Below are positions 17,960 to 26,305 of a stretch of DNA of 48,191 bases, in pieces (position 1 is the stretch's first letter; the number at the start of each line of letters is the position of its first letter). Source of the DNA: Arthrobacter sp. SO3 (GTDB taxonomy: Bacteria; Actinomycetota; Actinomycetes; Actinomycetales; Micrococcaceae). Below the pieces are notes generated by a model that was given only the letters and a program-made list of their open reading frames with translations, was not told where the DNA came from and made no database searches. A program made the translations under genes and the position numbers. Where the stretch lies: assembly GCF_020532825.1 (NCBI RefSeq), contig NZ_MQTS01000001.1:1-48191 (forward strand), read 5' to 3'.

Positions 17960-17973
17960 CCGGTGGATCGAGG
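17960..17973 (-). repeat. Right terminal inverted repeat of the IS1380-type element
   Basis: CCGGTGGATCGAGG, the exact complement of the left end. Confidence 0.85.
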
Positions 17974-17978
17974 CTTAG
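17974..17978. repeat. Right target-site duplication CTTAG
   Basis: Exact copy of 16747-16751, directly beyond the right inverted repeat. Confidence 0.75.
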
Positions 17979-18011
17979 GTGCCTCCAACACGGCCGGTTT
18001 CGCTACGTTGA

Positions 18012-18497
18012 TCAGACGTTGGTCAGGCTGTCCCCTGGAGTGCTTCCGCTTTGCGATCCCAAAGCCTTCCCCGCATTGTGCGCCATGCGGTGGCCAAGAT
18101 TCAAAACACGGAGAGACAAGTCCTCCGGCTGCAACTGCGCTGCCGCCAAGTCTCCAGCCGCCAGGACCCCTTCCTCCAAGCCGCCGGTGCGCGCGGTGGC
18201 GCCGGAACTTTCCGAAGCACCTGGGCCGTCCCCGACGCGATGCAGATCCGAAGACGCCGCTCCCGGGCTGCTTGGGAGAACAGCGGACCACAGCGCTTCC
18301 ACCGTCGCGACGGCCACGGTGGCACCCGTGGGTCCCGAAACCAGCCAGCCGTCGCCGGTGGCGGCCACTTTCGGGGCCCCGGGCCACGACCGGCAGACGC
18401 CGTTGATCGTTTGGGCGACAACCAGGTGCTGCCGCATCGTCCGGACCGGCCCCAGTACAGGGTCGCTCACGACACTTCGTCCGCACGCACCGCACAT
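18012..18497 (-). CDS. Hypothetical protein with N-terminal CGAC motif, last gene of the imide operon
   Basis: A 161-residue protein beginning MCGACGRSVVSDPVLGPVRT, so a Cys-x-x-Cys pair lies at the very start, as in short zinc ribbons or thiol motifs. The middle (TINGVCRSWPGAPKV, GDGWLVSGPTGATVAVATVE) looks folded; the C-terminal third is Ala- and Gly-rich. AGGAGGGG sits at ideal distance before the ATG, only 15 bases behind the stop of the SDR gene, so it is co-translated with the operon. I do not recognise the family. It ends 34 bases from the IS element, which therefore did not cut it. Confidence 0.6.
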   Translation of the reverse strand: MCGACGRSVVSDPVLGPVRTMRQHLVVAQTINGVCRSWPGAPKVAATGDGWLVSGPTGATVAVATVEALWSAVLPSSPGAASSDLHRVGDGPGASESSGATARTGGLEEGVLAAGDLAAAQLQPEDLSLRVLNLGHRMAHNAGKALGSQSGSTPGDSLTNV

Positions 18498-18512
18498 GTG
18501 AGTGTCCCCTCC

Positions 18513-19235
18513 TCAAGGCATGACATCGCCGGAATTTGGCCCCAGCGTCTGACCGACATACAGGTTGCCTCCCGGATCACTGGCGAGAAGCAGCGCCGTG
18601 GGCGCGACCTCGGCCGGAAGACCGAAGCGCAGCAGCGGCAGTCCGGCACGCTTCGCCGCCTTCCAGTCCTCTGAAATGCTGTCAACCAGGGGCGTCTCGA
18701 TGGGGCCCGGGGCGATGCTGTTGACCAGCACGTTGTCACCGGCCACTTCCAGGGCCAGAGCCTTGGTCAGTCCCACCACCCCGGCTTTGGCGGCGCTGTA
18801 GTGGCTGAGCCCGGTGCCGCCCTTGATGGCCAGCTGGGAGGCGATGTTGATAATGCGGCCCCACTTCTGCTGACGCATCTGTCCCACCACCTCCCGGCAA
18901 CACAGGAAGACCCCCGTCAGGTCAACGGCAATCGTCTCGTCCCACATGGCCAGGGTCATGTCCTCCAGCGGTGATTCCGTCAGCATACCCGCGCTGTTCA
19001 CGAGAATATCTATGCTCCCAAGCTCGGCGCGGGCGGCGTCGAAACCAGCCCTCACGCTCGCTTCGTCTGAGACGTCGACGGCGATGGTTCCCGCCGCGCC
19101 GGACCGGTCGAGAACCGCCACTCTGTCGCCGTTGGCGGTGAAGGCTTCGGCAATGGCCTTGCCTATGCCGCTGGCTCCGCCGGTGACCACAACAGCGCGG
19201 CCCTCCTCGTGACGGGAGGCGTCATGGTTGTTCAT
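18513..19235 (-). CDS. SDR-family oxidoreductase
   Basis: A 240-residue classical short-chain dehydrogenase. Cofactor motif TGGASGIGKAIAEAF, structural NSAG, catalytic Ser in IINIASQLA, and YSAAK with Tyr and Lys are all present; the Asp in AVLDRSGA suggests NAD preference. It is the fifth gene of the minus-strand operon, 21 bases behind another SDR. With it, it probably oxidises a hydroxyl or reduces a keto intermediate of the imported compound; 3-oxoacyl reductases have the same layout, so substrate is unknown. Confidence 0.86.
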   Translation of the reverse strand: MNNHDASRHEEGRAVVVTGGASGIGKAIAEAFTANGDRVAVLDRSGAAGTIAVDVSDEASVRAGFDAARAELGSIDILVNSAGMLTESPLEDMTLAMWDETIAVDLTGVFLCCREVVGQMRQQKWGRIINIASQLAIKGGTGLSHYSAAKAGVVGLTKALALEVAGDNVLVNSIAPGPIETPLVDSISEDWKAAKRAGLPLLRFGLPAEVAPTALLLASDPGGNLYVGQTLGPNSGDVMP

Positions 19236-19256
19236 TCTTGTCCTTCCGGGGCGTTT

Positions 19257-20024
19257 TCAGGCGCGCATCTTGATGGTGAGGCCGCCGTCGACTATCAGGG
19301 ATTGGCCCGTGACATAGATGGCGTCATCGGAGGTCAGGAAGCCGATCACGCTGGCGACTTCCTGGGGTCGTCCCACCCGGCCCCAGGGGATCTCCAGCCC
19401 GGCGCGTTTCAGCCCTTCGGGCCCTAGCGAGTTCACCGGGTCCAGGGATTGTGGCGTCTCGATGAGCCCGGGGATGACAGCGTTGGCGCGAATGCCGCGC
19501 GGTCCGAGCTCGGCGGCCACACTGCGGACCAACCCCAGGACGCCGGCTTTGGCGGCCGCGTAGTGGGCATGTTCCTCCCACCCGTAGACACCTCCGGCAA
19601 TGGAGGACACGGCAACCATCGCTCCGCCGTCGGTCATTCTTGCGGACCCGGCACGCAGGGTCCGCAGCACGCCGGTGAGGTCGACGTCGAGCATGTCGTG
19701 CCACCGCTCATCGGTCATCTCGCCCAGCGGCGAGTTGCGGAGGATTCCCGCGTTTGCCACCGCGTAGTCCAGACGGCCATACTCTTCGACGGCGCGTTCG
19801 GCGAACGCATCGACGGACGGTGTGCTGCGGACATCCACTTCGTGGATAACCCCGCGGCCACCCGCGTCCTTCACCAGGCGGAGGGTCTCTTCCGGGTCGT
19901 GCGGGTCACCGGGAAAGGTGCCGATCACCGAATGCACGCCGCGGTGGGCGTAGTGGACCGCGAGGGCCCGTCCAATGCCACTGGCCGCTCCAGTGATCAC
20001 AGCCACCCTTGTCTCCGTTGTCAT
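19257..20024 (-). CDS. SDR-family oxidoreductase
   Basis: A 255-residue classical SDR: TGAASGIGRALAVHY binds the cofactor, NAGILRNSPLGEM is the NAG region, the catalytic Ser lies in MVAVSSIAGG and YAAAK carries Tyr and Lys; the C-terminus YVTGQSLIVDGG is standard. The start ATG 20024 overlaps the stop of the MFS gene by four bases, giving translational coupling. Two non-identical SDR genes side by side in one operon suggest two sequential redox steps or two stereoisomers of a substrate. Resemblance is to glucose-1-dehydrogenase and 3-oxoacyl reductase types. Confidence 0.87.
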   Translation of the reverse strand: MTTETRVAVITGAASGIGRALAVHYAHRGVHSVIGTFPGDPHDPEETLRLVKDAGGRGVIHEVDVRSTPSVDAFAERAVEEYGRLDYAVANAGILRNSPLGEMTDERWHDMLDVDLTGVLRTLRAGSARMTDGGAMVAVSSIAGGVYGWEEHAHYAAAKAGVLGLVRSVAAELGPRGIRANAVIPGLIETPQSLDPVNSLGPEGLKRAGLEIPWGRVGRPQEVASVIGFLTSDDAIYVTGQSLIVDGGLTIKMRA

Positions 20025-21415
20025 ACTTCGACCTCGTGCGGGTGGTCCTCGAGCAGTGCCTCTTCTGGCGGCTTGGCGGCGATCATCAGCAGGCCGGAGA
20101 ACAGCGTGCCGGCCGCGCCGACCCACAGGGCCGCTGCGCCGGTTCCCGCGCTGGCTGCCGCCGCCGTGAACAGCGCGCCGCCAAGAATGGTGCCGGGCTG
20201 GCTCATGGCGCCAATGAAGGCGGTGCCGGTGGCACGGCAGCTGACGGGGTAGCACTCGGCCATGAAGTACTGGATTGCCGCGTACGGCCCGACCAGGAAG
20301 AACAGCCCCGCGCCGTAGGTGACGATAATCATGAAGGGGCTCGTGGCGATGGGGCTGAGCATGATCGAGAAGGAGATGCCGGACAGAATCCAGCCGCCGA
20401 TGATGGTCCGCTTGCGGCCGATCTTGTCACCGAGCCATCCGTGGAAGACGTAGCCGAAGTAGGCCAGCAAGTTGATGACAATCAGCATCCAGAAGGCGTC
20501 CGAGAGTTCAACACCCTTGGCGTTCTTCAGGACGGAGCTGCCAAGGATGCTGAAGATCATGATGCCGAAGAAGTTGAAGATCCAGGCCAGCGAGAAGACG
20601 ATCGTGTTCCGGCGCAGGTGCGGTTCCCAGATGCGCTTGAGCGGGGCCGCGGAAGAGTGTTCGACGCCGTAGGCGTGGGCCAGGGCATGAGCTTCGTCGG
20701 GCTGGCCGCTCTTCTCAAGTTCGGTCAGCTTGTGGTGCAGTTCGAACTGAGGGGTTTCCTTGAGCTTCTTGGCAATGACCCAAACGATGACCGCTGCCGG
20801 GACAGTGGCCATGAGGTACAAGGCTCGCCACCCGAGGGACGGGAGGAAGGCCAGGGCGAGTGCACTGGCGAGCAAGAAGCCGAGGGGCCAGCCGCCCTGG
20901 ATGAAGGAGTAGTGGAAGCCGGGGCGCTTGCGCTTATCGGCGACTTCGGTGACCTGGTAGACCTCGTTCATGTAGGTCGCGTTGACTGCCTGCTCCGAGA
21001 ATCCGAGTCCGCCGAAGGAACGGACCAGCACAAGCAGGCCGTTGCTGAGGAACGGGATTCCGGTGGGGATCAGGGCCGTCAGGCCGGAGACGACTGCGGT
21101 GCCACCGATGGTGGTCATCATGCCCTTGCGGCGGCCGAGCCGGTCGATGACGGGACCGATGCCGAAGCAGACGATCGCGGTACCGACGGCGATCCAGGTA
21201 TTGATTGCGTAAGCTTCAGTCGCGCTCCAGCCAAACTCCTCCTGCATGGCCGGCAGGAGGGTGCCGAAAAGTCCGTAGTCGAACACGGCTACGGTCCAGG
21301 CCAGCAGGGCCAACACGGTGGCGGTGGTCGTATGGCGCTTGGAGAAGACCGGGAACCGGCGCTTCTCGTTGGGTGCGGGTTTCGTCAGGTCGACGGCGGG
21401 CTGCTGGATGGTCAT
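20021..21415 (-). CDS. MFS transporter of the sugar/acid porter type
   Basis: A 464-residue carrier with hydrophobic segments over its length and a cytoplasmic loop near the middle. Motif A is GPVIDRLGRRKGM, and the second-half equivalent is GWLGDKIGRKRT. The N-terminal LAWTVAVFDYGLFGTLLPAM and the TGTAFIGAMSQPGTILGG region resemble the YdjE/aromatic-acid group. The ATG at 21415 shares a base with the imidase stop, and the stop overlaps the next SDR start, so it is tightly coupled in the operon. It most likely imports the operon's substrate. Confidence 0.86.
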   Translation of the reverse strand: MTIQQPAVDLTKPAPNEKRRFPVFSKRHTTTATVLALLAWTVAVFDYGLFGTLLPAMQEEFGWSATEAYAINTWIAVGTAIVCFGIGPVIDRLGRRKGMMTTIGGTAVVSGLTALIPTGIPFLSNGLLVLVRSFGGLGFSEQAVNATYMNEVYQVTEVADKRKRPGFHYSFIQGGWPLGFLLASALALAFLPSLGWRALYLMATVPAAVIVWVIAKKLKETPQFELHHKLTELEKSGQPDEAHALAHAYGVEHSSAAPLKRIWEPHLRRNTIVFSLAWIFNFFGIMIFSILGSSVLKNAKGVELSDAFWMLIVINLLAYFGYVFHGWLGDKIGRKRTIIGGWILSGISFSIMLSPIATSPFMIIVTYGAGLFFLVGPYAAIQYFMAECYPVSCRATGTAFIGAMSQPGTILGGALFTAAAASAGTGAAALWVGAAGTLFSGLLMIAAKPPEEALLEDHPHEVEV

Positions 21416-22302
21416 TATTGGTTTTCCTTTCGGGGGCTGCGTGCGAGGAAGGAGTCCGCGATCTGGTCGAACGTGAGCCAGCTGACGCCCTCGTGAGAAT
21501 TGATGTGTTCGATGAGGCGTTCAAGCATGAGCAGGACCTGGGGGCGGCCCGAGACATCCGGGTGGATGGTCATGGTGAAGACGGCCTGGTCCATCTCCCT
21601 GTACACCCAGTCGAACTGGTCGCGCCACATCTGTTCGATGTCCCGGGGGCTGACGAAGCCGTGGGAGTTCGGGGCGGCCTTGATGAACATCATGGGAGGA
21701 AGATCGTCCAGATACCAGTTGGCCGGGATCTCGACGAGGTCGGTCTCCTTGCCACGGACGAGCGGCTCCATCCAGGTCTCCGCGGCCTTGGTGTAATCGA
21801 TCTTCTTCCAGCTGTCACCGACCCGCACGTAGTAGGGCTCGAAATCGCGGTGCATCAGGGAGTGGTCGTACTTGATCCCGCGTTCCAGGAGGATCTCGTT
21901 GGTGACCGGGGAAAATTCCCACCATGGTGCGACGTACCCTGTGGGGCGACGGCCGGACACCTTTTCGATGAGTTCGATCGACCGGTCCAGGATGGCCGTC
22001 TCCTGATCGCGGGTCATGGCGATGGGGTTTTCATGCGAGTATCCGTGGACGCCGATTTCGTGTCCCGCGTCCACAATCATCCGGGTCAGGTCCGGGAAAG
22101 TCTCGATGGAGTGGCCGGGCACGAACCACGTGGCTGGCAGGCCGTACTTCTCGAAGAGACGGATAAGACGCGGGCCGCCGACCTCGCCGCTGAACAGGCC
22201 GCGGGAGATATCGCACGGGGAATCCTCGCCCCCGTAGGAGCCGAGCATTCCGGCTACGGCGTCCACGTCTACGCCGAACGCGACTTGGATGTCCTTAGTC
22301 AT
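21415..22302 (-). CDS. Polysaccharide-deacetylase-fold hydrolase, probable cyclic imide hydrolase (imidase/HpPgdA type)
   Basis: A 295-residue NodB-fold metal hydrolase. Asp14 in [12 protein letters not shown], with His86 and His90 in VHGYSHENP, are the metal ligands at the same residue numbers that I recall for Helicobacter PgdA. Further family marks are [26 protein letters not shown] and [17 protein letters not shown]. This subgroup includes the Pseudomonas cyclic imide hydrolase, which opens imides such as succinimide or glutarimide to half-amides, and the allantoinase PuuE is a relative. No signal peptide is seen, so a cytoplasmic enzyme is expected, which argues against peptidoglycan. 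Placement next to an asparaginase-like gene supports the imidase reading. Confidence 0.8.
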   Translation of the reverse strand: MTKDIQVAFGVDVDAVAGMLGSYGGEDSPCDISRGLFSGEVGGPRLIRLFEKYGLPATWFVPGHSIETFPDLTRMIVDAGHEIGVHGYSHENPIAMTRDQETAILDRSIELIEKVSGRRPTGYVAPWWEFSPVTNEILLERGIKYDHSLMHRDFEPYYVRVGDSWKKIDYTKAAETWMEPLVRGKETDLVEIPANWYLDDLPPMMFIKAAPNSHGFVSPRDIEQMWRDQFDWVYREMDQAVFTMTIHPDVSGRPQVLLMLERLIEHINSHEGVSWLTFDQIADSFLARSPRKENQ

Positions 22303-22314
22303 GAGTTCAACCTT

Positions 22315-23379
22315 TCATTGCGTTTTTGCTGGGTTATCTTGAGGGGTTTTGGTTTCGGGGTGGTCCGGGGCCGCGCCCCGGAGGGTGAAGGTTTCCGCGA
22401 TGCGGGCCGCGGGTGTGCCGAGCCGGAGCAGCAGGCTGAGGAGGACCAACGACTGGGATGGCCTGAGCAGCCCCGAAGAGATGGCACCCGCCGCCCGCAG
22501 GTCGTCACCGCCGCCGTCGCCATACAGGGGCACGACGGCGCCGGCCTCCACCCGGGTGCTCGTCACCACCACGACGCCGGCCGCGGTCGCCTGCGCGACC
22601 TCCCGGCATATCTCGCGGTTGGCGTTGCCCGATCCCGTTCCCTGGAGCACAATCCCCGCCGCCCCGGCCTGAAGGGAACCTCGAAAGAGGGCGGCATCCG
22701 CCCCCGGATAAGCCGCGACGAGGTCCACGCGCGGCGAACCGGCCCCGCTGCTAGGTAATGGAAACGGGGCAATTGCGGGCCGTGCTGGCTTCATACTGAC
22801 CTCGCCCGATTCGCTCACCGATCCAGCCGTTCCGATATCCGGGTTAGCGAAGGCATCAAGCCTCGTTGTGTGGCACTTCCGCACTCCAGCCGCAGGGAAG
22901 ATGGTCCCGGCAAACACCAGCAGCACACCCTTCCCCCGGGACTCCGGGGAACCGGCGACTGCGATCGCACGGGCCAGATTGCTGGGACCGTCGGGGGCCC
23001 TGGAATCGGCAGCCTGCTGCGCTCCGGTGAAGACGACCGGGCGGGGATCATCATGGGTGAGATCCGCCAGATACGCCGTCTCCTCCATCGTGTCCGTGCC
23101 GTGGGTGACTACGACACCCAGAACCTGCGGGTCGGTGAAGGCCTCGCGGATCCTGGCGCAGATAGCGATCATGTCGTCGACGGTAAGCAGGTACGAACCC
23201 TTCCGGAAGACGTCGACTACACGGACCGGATGGGGCGCTGGCACGCCCAAGCTGGCGAACACCTGTTCCCCCGTGTCCGACGCCACCGCGGCCCCTCCGG
23301 CCCCGGAGCCGCGGGAGGAAATCGTTCCTCCCGTGGCGAGTAGCACCACATGGGTGCTGCCCGAATCTGTGACGGTCAT
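22315..23379 (-). CDS. Asparaginase/glutaminase-family amidohydrolase, possible half-amidase
   Basis: A 354-residue protein of the bacterial L-asparaginase family. Thr19 in LLATGGTIS is the nucleophile, Thr95-Asp96 in VTHGTDTMEETA form the second site, and Lys168 in GVRKCHTT corresponds to the family lysine; VLQGTGSGNAN is the C-terminal conserved segment. No signal peptide. It is the first gene of the six-gene operon, 12 bases before the imidase start. A half-amide released by an imidase is chemically an asparagine analogue lacking the amino group, so a half-amidase role fits, but true asparaginase activity cannot be excluded. Its promoter region contains the twin LacI-type palindromes. Confidence 0.84.
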   Translation of the reverse strand: MTVTDSGSTHVVLLATGGTISSRGSGAGGAAVASDTGEQVFASLGVPAPHPVRVVDVFRKGSYLLTVDDMIAICARIREAFTDPQVLGVVVTHGTDTMEETAYLADLTHDDPRPVVFTGAQQAADSRAPDGPSNLARAIAVAGSPESRGKGVLLVFAGTIFPAAGVRKCHTTRLDAFANPDIGTAGSVSESGEVSMKPARPAIAPFPLPSSGAGSPRVDLVAAYPGADAALFRGSLQAGAAGIVLQGTGSGNANREICREVAQATAAGVVVVTSTRVEAGAVVPLYGDGGGDDLRAAGAISSGLLRPSQSLVLLSLLLRLGTPAARIAETFTLRGAAPDHPETKTPQDNPAKTQ

Positions 23380-23417
23380 TTTCGCTCCGTTGGTCCTGCA
23401 TCTGCTCCCAGATGCTT

Positions 23418-23433
23418 ACCCAATCGATTGGGT
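23418..23433. promoter_or_regulatory. LacI-type operator, copy 1
   Basis: Perfect 16-bp palindrome ACCCAATCGATTGGGT with a central CG, typical for LacI-family operators. It lies 38 bases upstream of the asparaginase-like ATG, so it would block that promoter. Confidence 0.8.
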
Positions 23434-23528
23434 TGTTGGATAAAAGTATCTTCGCGATGTTTTCCCCAGATGCCGCACGGTGTTTCGGCGGCGTAAACAC
23501 TTCGCCGCTTGCCGGCGCATGCCCACCT

Positions 23529-23544
23529 ACCCAATCGATTGGGT
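23529..23544. promoter_or_regulatory. LacI-type operator, copy 2
   Basis: The same 16-bp palindrome ACCCAATCGATTGGGT, with centre 111 bases from copy 1. It lies just upstream of TAAAAT (23553-23558) and TATAGA (23562-23567), candidate -10 elements for the LacI gene, so autoregulation and looping are plausible. Confidence 0.8.
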
Positions 23545-23666
23545 TAGGGGGGTAAAATGACTATAGAATGTGAGCTGAGACACGTCAAGGGTTCTAGGGC
23601 CAGATATCCGCACCTTATCGGGCAGTCTTGACGATGACGTCTTCTTGAGCTGCAGCAGGGGAACTA

Positions 23667-24692
23667 ATGAAGGAAATCACGGCCGATGGCCGCACAGTCA
23701 CGCTGAAGGACCTTGCCAATGAGCTCGGCATCCACCCGTCGACCGTGTCCAGGATCCTGCACTCGGGCTCCGACGTGGCGCGGGGGGCCGCCTCCGTGGC
23801 GACGGCCGAACGGGTGCGCGATCTGGCGCGGAAGCGGGGCTACTCCCCCAACCCACAGGCCGCCGGCCTGCGGACGCGGCGGACCCGGCTCATGGGCGTG
23901 ATCGTTCCCCGGCTTTCGGATCTTGTCCTCGCCATCATGTACGAGGGCATTGAGGAGGCCGCGGCTGAGCTCGGTTACTCCACATTTGTCATGAACTCCC
24001 GGGATGACCCGGAGGAACAACGTCGAAAGACGGACACCATGCTGGCCCGCCGGGTGGACGGGCTGATCATCGGAGACGCACATCTGGACGGCAGCCAGCT
24101 GCGGGAGCTGACCGCCCGCAAGGTTCCTTTTGTGCTCGTGAATCGCCGTGTTCCCGGCTACCCGTCGGCCACCTGTGACGATGTCCTCGGCGGCCAGCTC
24201 GTGGCCGACCACCTGTGGAGCAAGGGTCACAGGAACGTCGCCGTGATCGCAGGTGAGCCCTACGCCAGCACGGCCGTTGACCGGACAGCCGGTTTCGTGG
24301 ACCGGTGGCAGTCGCTGGGCGGCAAAATTCCCCGGGAAGCTGTGGTGTGGTCCCGGTTCGACACGGCCGGAGGACGGGAAGCAGCCGAGACGATACTGAC
24401 TGGCCGCAACCCTTATCCCACAGCCCTGTTCGCAGTCAACGACTTTGCGGCAATCGGCGCCATGGGAGCACTTCGCTCCCATGGCCTTACCGTTGGCGAG
24501 GACGTGTCGGTGGTTGGCTTCAATGACACCTCACTGGCCGCGGAGCTTCCCATTCCACTTTCCTCGGTCCGCTCGCCCATGCTGGATATCGGGCGGACGG
24601 CGGTGCAACTCCTGAAGCGGCTGTTGGACGGCGAAATCGTCGAGCCGGTCAGGCTGGAACCGACCCTCTGCGTGCGGGAAAGCAGCGCCTGA
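23667..24692 (+). CDS. LacI-family transcriptional regulator
   Basis: A 341-residue repressor. Residues 10-60 hold the winged-less LacI helix-turn-helix, VTLKDLANELGIHPSTVSRIL, with the hinge around GYSPNPQAAGLRTRRT; then comes a periplasmic-binding-protein-like effector domain (LMGVIVPRLSDLVLAIMYEG, VDGLIIGDAHL, LFAVNDFAAIGAM, VSVVGFNDTSLA). CAGGGGA precedes the ATG. It is divergent from the imide operon and two identical palindromes lie between, so it very probably represses both, with an operon substrate or intermediate as inducer. The C-terminus ends RESSA, normal for the family. Confidence 0.9.
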   Translation: MKEITADGRTVTLKDLANELGIHPSTVSRILHSGSDVARGAASVATAERVRDLARKRGYSPNPQAAGLRTRRTRLMGVIVPRLSDLVLAIMYEGIEEAAAELGYSTFVMNSRDDPEEQRRKTDTMLARRVDGLIIGDAHLDGSQLRELTARKVPFVLVNRRVPGYPSATCDDVLGGQLVADHLWSKGHRNVAVIAGEPYASTAVDRTAGFVDRWQSLGGKIPREAVVWSRFDTAGGREAAETILTGRNPYPTALFAVNDFAAIGAMGALRSHGLTVGEDVSVVGFNDTSLAAELPIPLSSVRSPMLDIGRTAVQLLKRLLDGEIVEPVRLEPTLCVRESSA

Positions 24693-24760
24693 GGCAACAC
24701 AGGATGACAGGCAGGGTCCTCCAGGCCCACGAGCGAGCGCGAGATCACGGCGGGGTATCC

Positions 24761-26218
24761 TCAGTGCGATGCCGCGACGATTCCCAATGCGAGCATGCAA
24801 GTGGCACGGACTTCGCCGTCGGACAAATCCAGTTTGAGAAGCTCCCCGATTTTCCGCAGCCTGTAGCTGAGCGTATTTCGGTGGATAAAGAGCTCGTCGC
24901 AGATCTTCGCGGAATTCCCGCTGTGGCGCAGGTAAGCGTCGAACGTCTCCCGCAAAGCACTGCCGCCGTCGGAGGCCAACGGGGCCAACAGCCGCTCGCA
25001 CATTGCCACCAGGCCCGGACTGGGCAGCCCCTGAACAATCCCGGCGATATCGACCAGCGGCGCCTGGTGCACGCCGGGCCGCCCAAGGTGACGGCGGGCA
25101 AGCTGCAGCGCCAGCGGCAATTCACTGAGGCTGAGGGATTCGGAGACCACGACGGACAGTTCCGTGGCGTCCGTAAAAAACGCCCGCGTGGCATCCAGCA
25201 GATCGGCACCTCCGTGCCTGTGCTGCAACAGGAGAGTCGTGAGCCCGGCTTCCTCCATGAACCTCACCGTGCTGAACGTGGCCTGCAGCCCCACGCGTGC
25301 GCGCCAGGCGATGGCACGCAGCTTAGCCGGGGCTACTTCTTCCGAGCTGCCGATCAGCACCGCGACCCAATCGCCGTCTGGATCAAATCCGGATTCGAGG
25401 GCGTAGCGGCGCAACGGCGCCGACGGCTCACCGCGGTCCTCATACAGGGCCTCCACAAAGCGTGAGGCCTCCCGGGAATGCAGGGGCGAATGCGAGCCCA
25501 GGGTGTAGCTCAGCTGCATCGCGATGACTGCAGCCACAGGGCCAAGAATGGGCTGCAGCACGATGTCGCTCCCGATTCCCTCGATGGCAAGCCGGAATTG
25601 CTCTGATTCGCCGCTGGGCAGGCGCAGCGCGGTCCGCGTGGGCCCGCCGTGGGCCGCGCCCGCGGAAACAAGCTCGAACGCATTGTGGTCGATCACGGCC
25701 ACCCTCGCGTTGACGGCGTCCGCCACCCGCTCTAGAACCTCAAAGAGGGAATGCCCGTCGGCCGCCAACCGGGTGCATTCATCTGCCAACTCCCAGCCCT
25801 TTCGCAACTCCTCATAGCGCTCGGCGGCGATGGCCTGCTCCACATGCCGCATGATCAGAACGAAGGGCACCTCAGGAGGGAGTTCCAGCAGGGGCACGCC
25901 GTGCGCCTCGCAGGCCTGGATAAGGCCGGCCGGCAACTCGCTGTGCGCGGCGCCCAGCCCGAATGCCAGCCCGGAGATCGGCACGGCCGCCAGCCGTTCT
26001 ACGTACGCGTCCCAGATCCTGAAGTCCTTGACGTTCAGGCCCATGCCGTTGGTCAGCACAAGGGCATTCACGCTGAGGAAGGGCGTGGGGTCCATATGTT
26101 CCGTCGGGGCGCACCAGGTGATGGGTCGAGCCAGGCGGCCCTCGCCGCCCGCAACGCGCAGGCGGATATTGAGTTCGGCGTCGTCCGCCAGATCTGAGAT
26201 ACGCAAGGAGGCCTCCAA
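24761..26218 (-). CDS. PucR-family transcriptional regulator
   Basis: A 485-residue protein. The N-terminal third is the PucR-type sensory domain (WCAPTEHMDPTPFL, ALVLTNGMG, GVPLLELPPEVPF), the middle contains a CdaR/GGDEF-like region, and the C-terminus carries the helix-turn-helix HTH_30 with KICDELFIHRNTLSYRL. PucR proteins control purine and other ring-nitrogen catabolism. It is convergent with the LacI gene (68-base gap) and divergent from the pxpA operon across 87 bases, so it is the likely activator of that operon. A GGCGGG/CCCGCC hairpin lies at 26223-26239. Confidence 0.87.
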   Translation of the reverse strand: MEASLRISDLADDAELNIRLRVAGGEGRLARPITWCAPTEHMDPTPFLSVNALVLTNGMGLNVKDFRIWDAYVERLAAVPISGLAFGLGAAHSELPAGLIQACEAHGVPLLELPPEVPFVLIMRHVEQAIAAERYEELRKGWELADECTRLAADGHSLFEVLERVADAVNARVAVIDHNAFELVSAGAAHGGPTRTALRLPSGESEQFRLAIEGIGSDIVLQPILGPVAAVIAMQLSYTLGSHSPLHSREASRFVEALYEDRGEPSAPLRRYALESGFDPDGDWVAVLIGSSEEVAPAKLRAIAWRARVGLQATFSTVRFMEEAGLTTLLLQHRHGGADLLDATRAFFTDATELSVVVSESLSLSELPLALQLARRHLGRPGVHQAPLVDIAGIVQGLPSPGLVAMCERLLAPLASDGGSALRETFDAYLRHSGNSAKICDELFIHRNTLSYRLRKIGELLKLDLSDGEVRATCMLALGIVAASH

Positions 26219-26305
26219 GGATGGCGGGAGTCACCCGCCGCACAGTGCAATAAGCATAATTCAAGCCGCTAGATTCAGCGACCTGCACAATATCGGCAAC
26301 TCTAA

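Larger units (their letters stand above)
16752..17973 (+). mobile_element. IS1380-family insertion sequence with internal deletions
   Basis: The element is bounded by 14-bp perfect terminal inverted repeats (CCTCGATCCACCGG at 16752-16765, its complement at 17960-17973), which continue imperfectly to about 21 bp, and by CTTAG direct repeats. The 1222-bp length is well short of the usual 1.6-1.7 kb of IS1380 elements because the transposase has lost three internal blocks. Ends and target duplication are intact, so it inserted as a recognisable unit and decayed, or was mobilised in trans after decay. Confidence 0.85.

Noticed and set aside
20009..21496. A 495-codon open frame on the plus strand
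   Set aside because: Antisense to the MFS and adjacent genes of the imide operon; its composition is typical of a shadow frame and no start site is present.
21415..22302. Peptidoglycan or chitin deacetylase role for the NodB-fold protein
   Set aside because: No signal peptide, close resemblance to the cyclic-imidase subgroup ([19 protein letters not shown]) and operon context all point away from cell-wall work, although the fold is shared.
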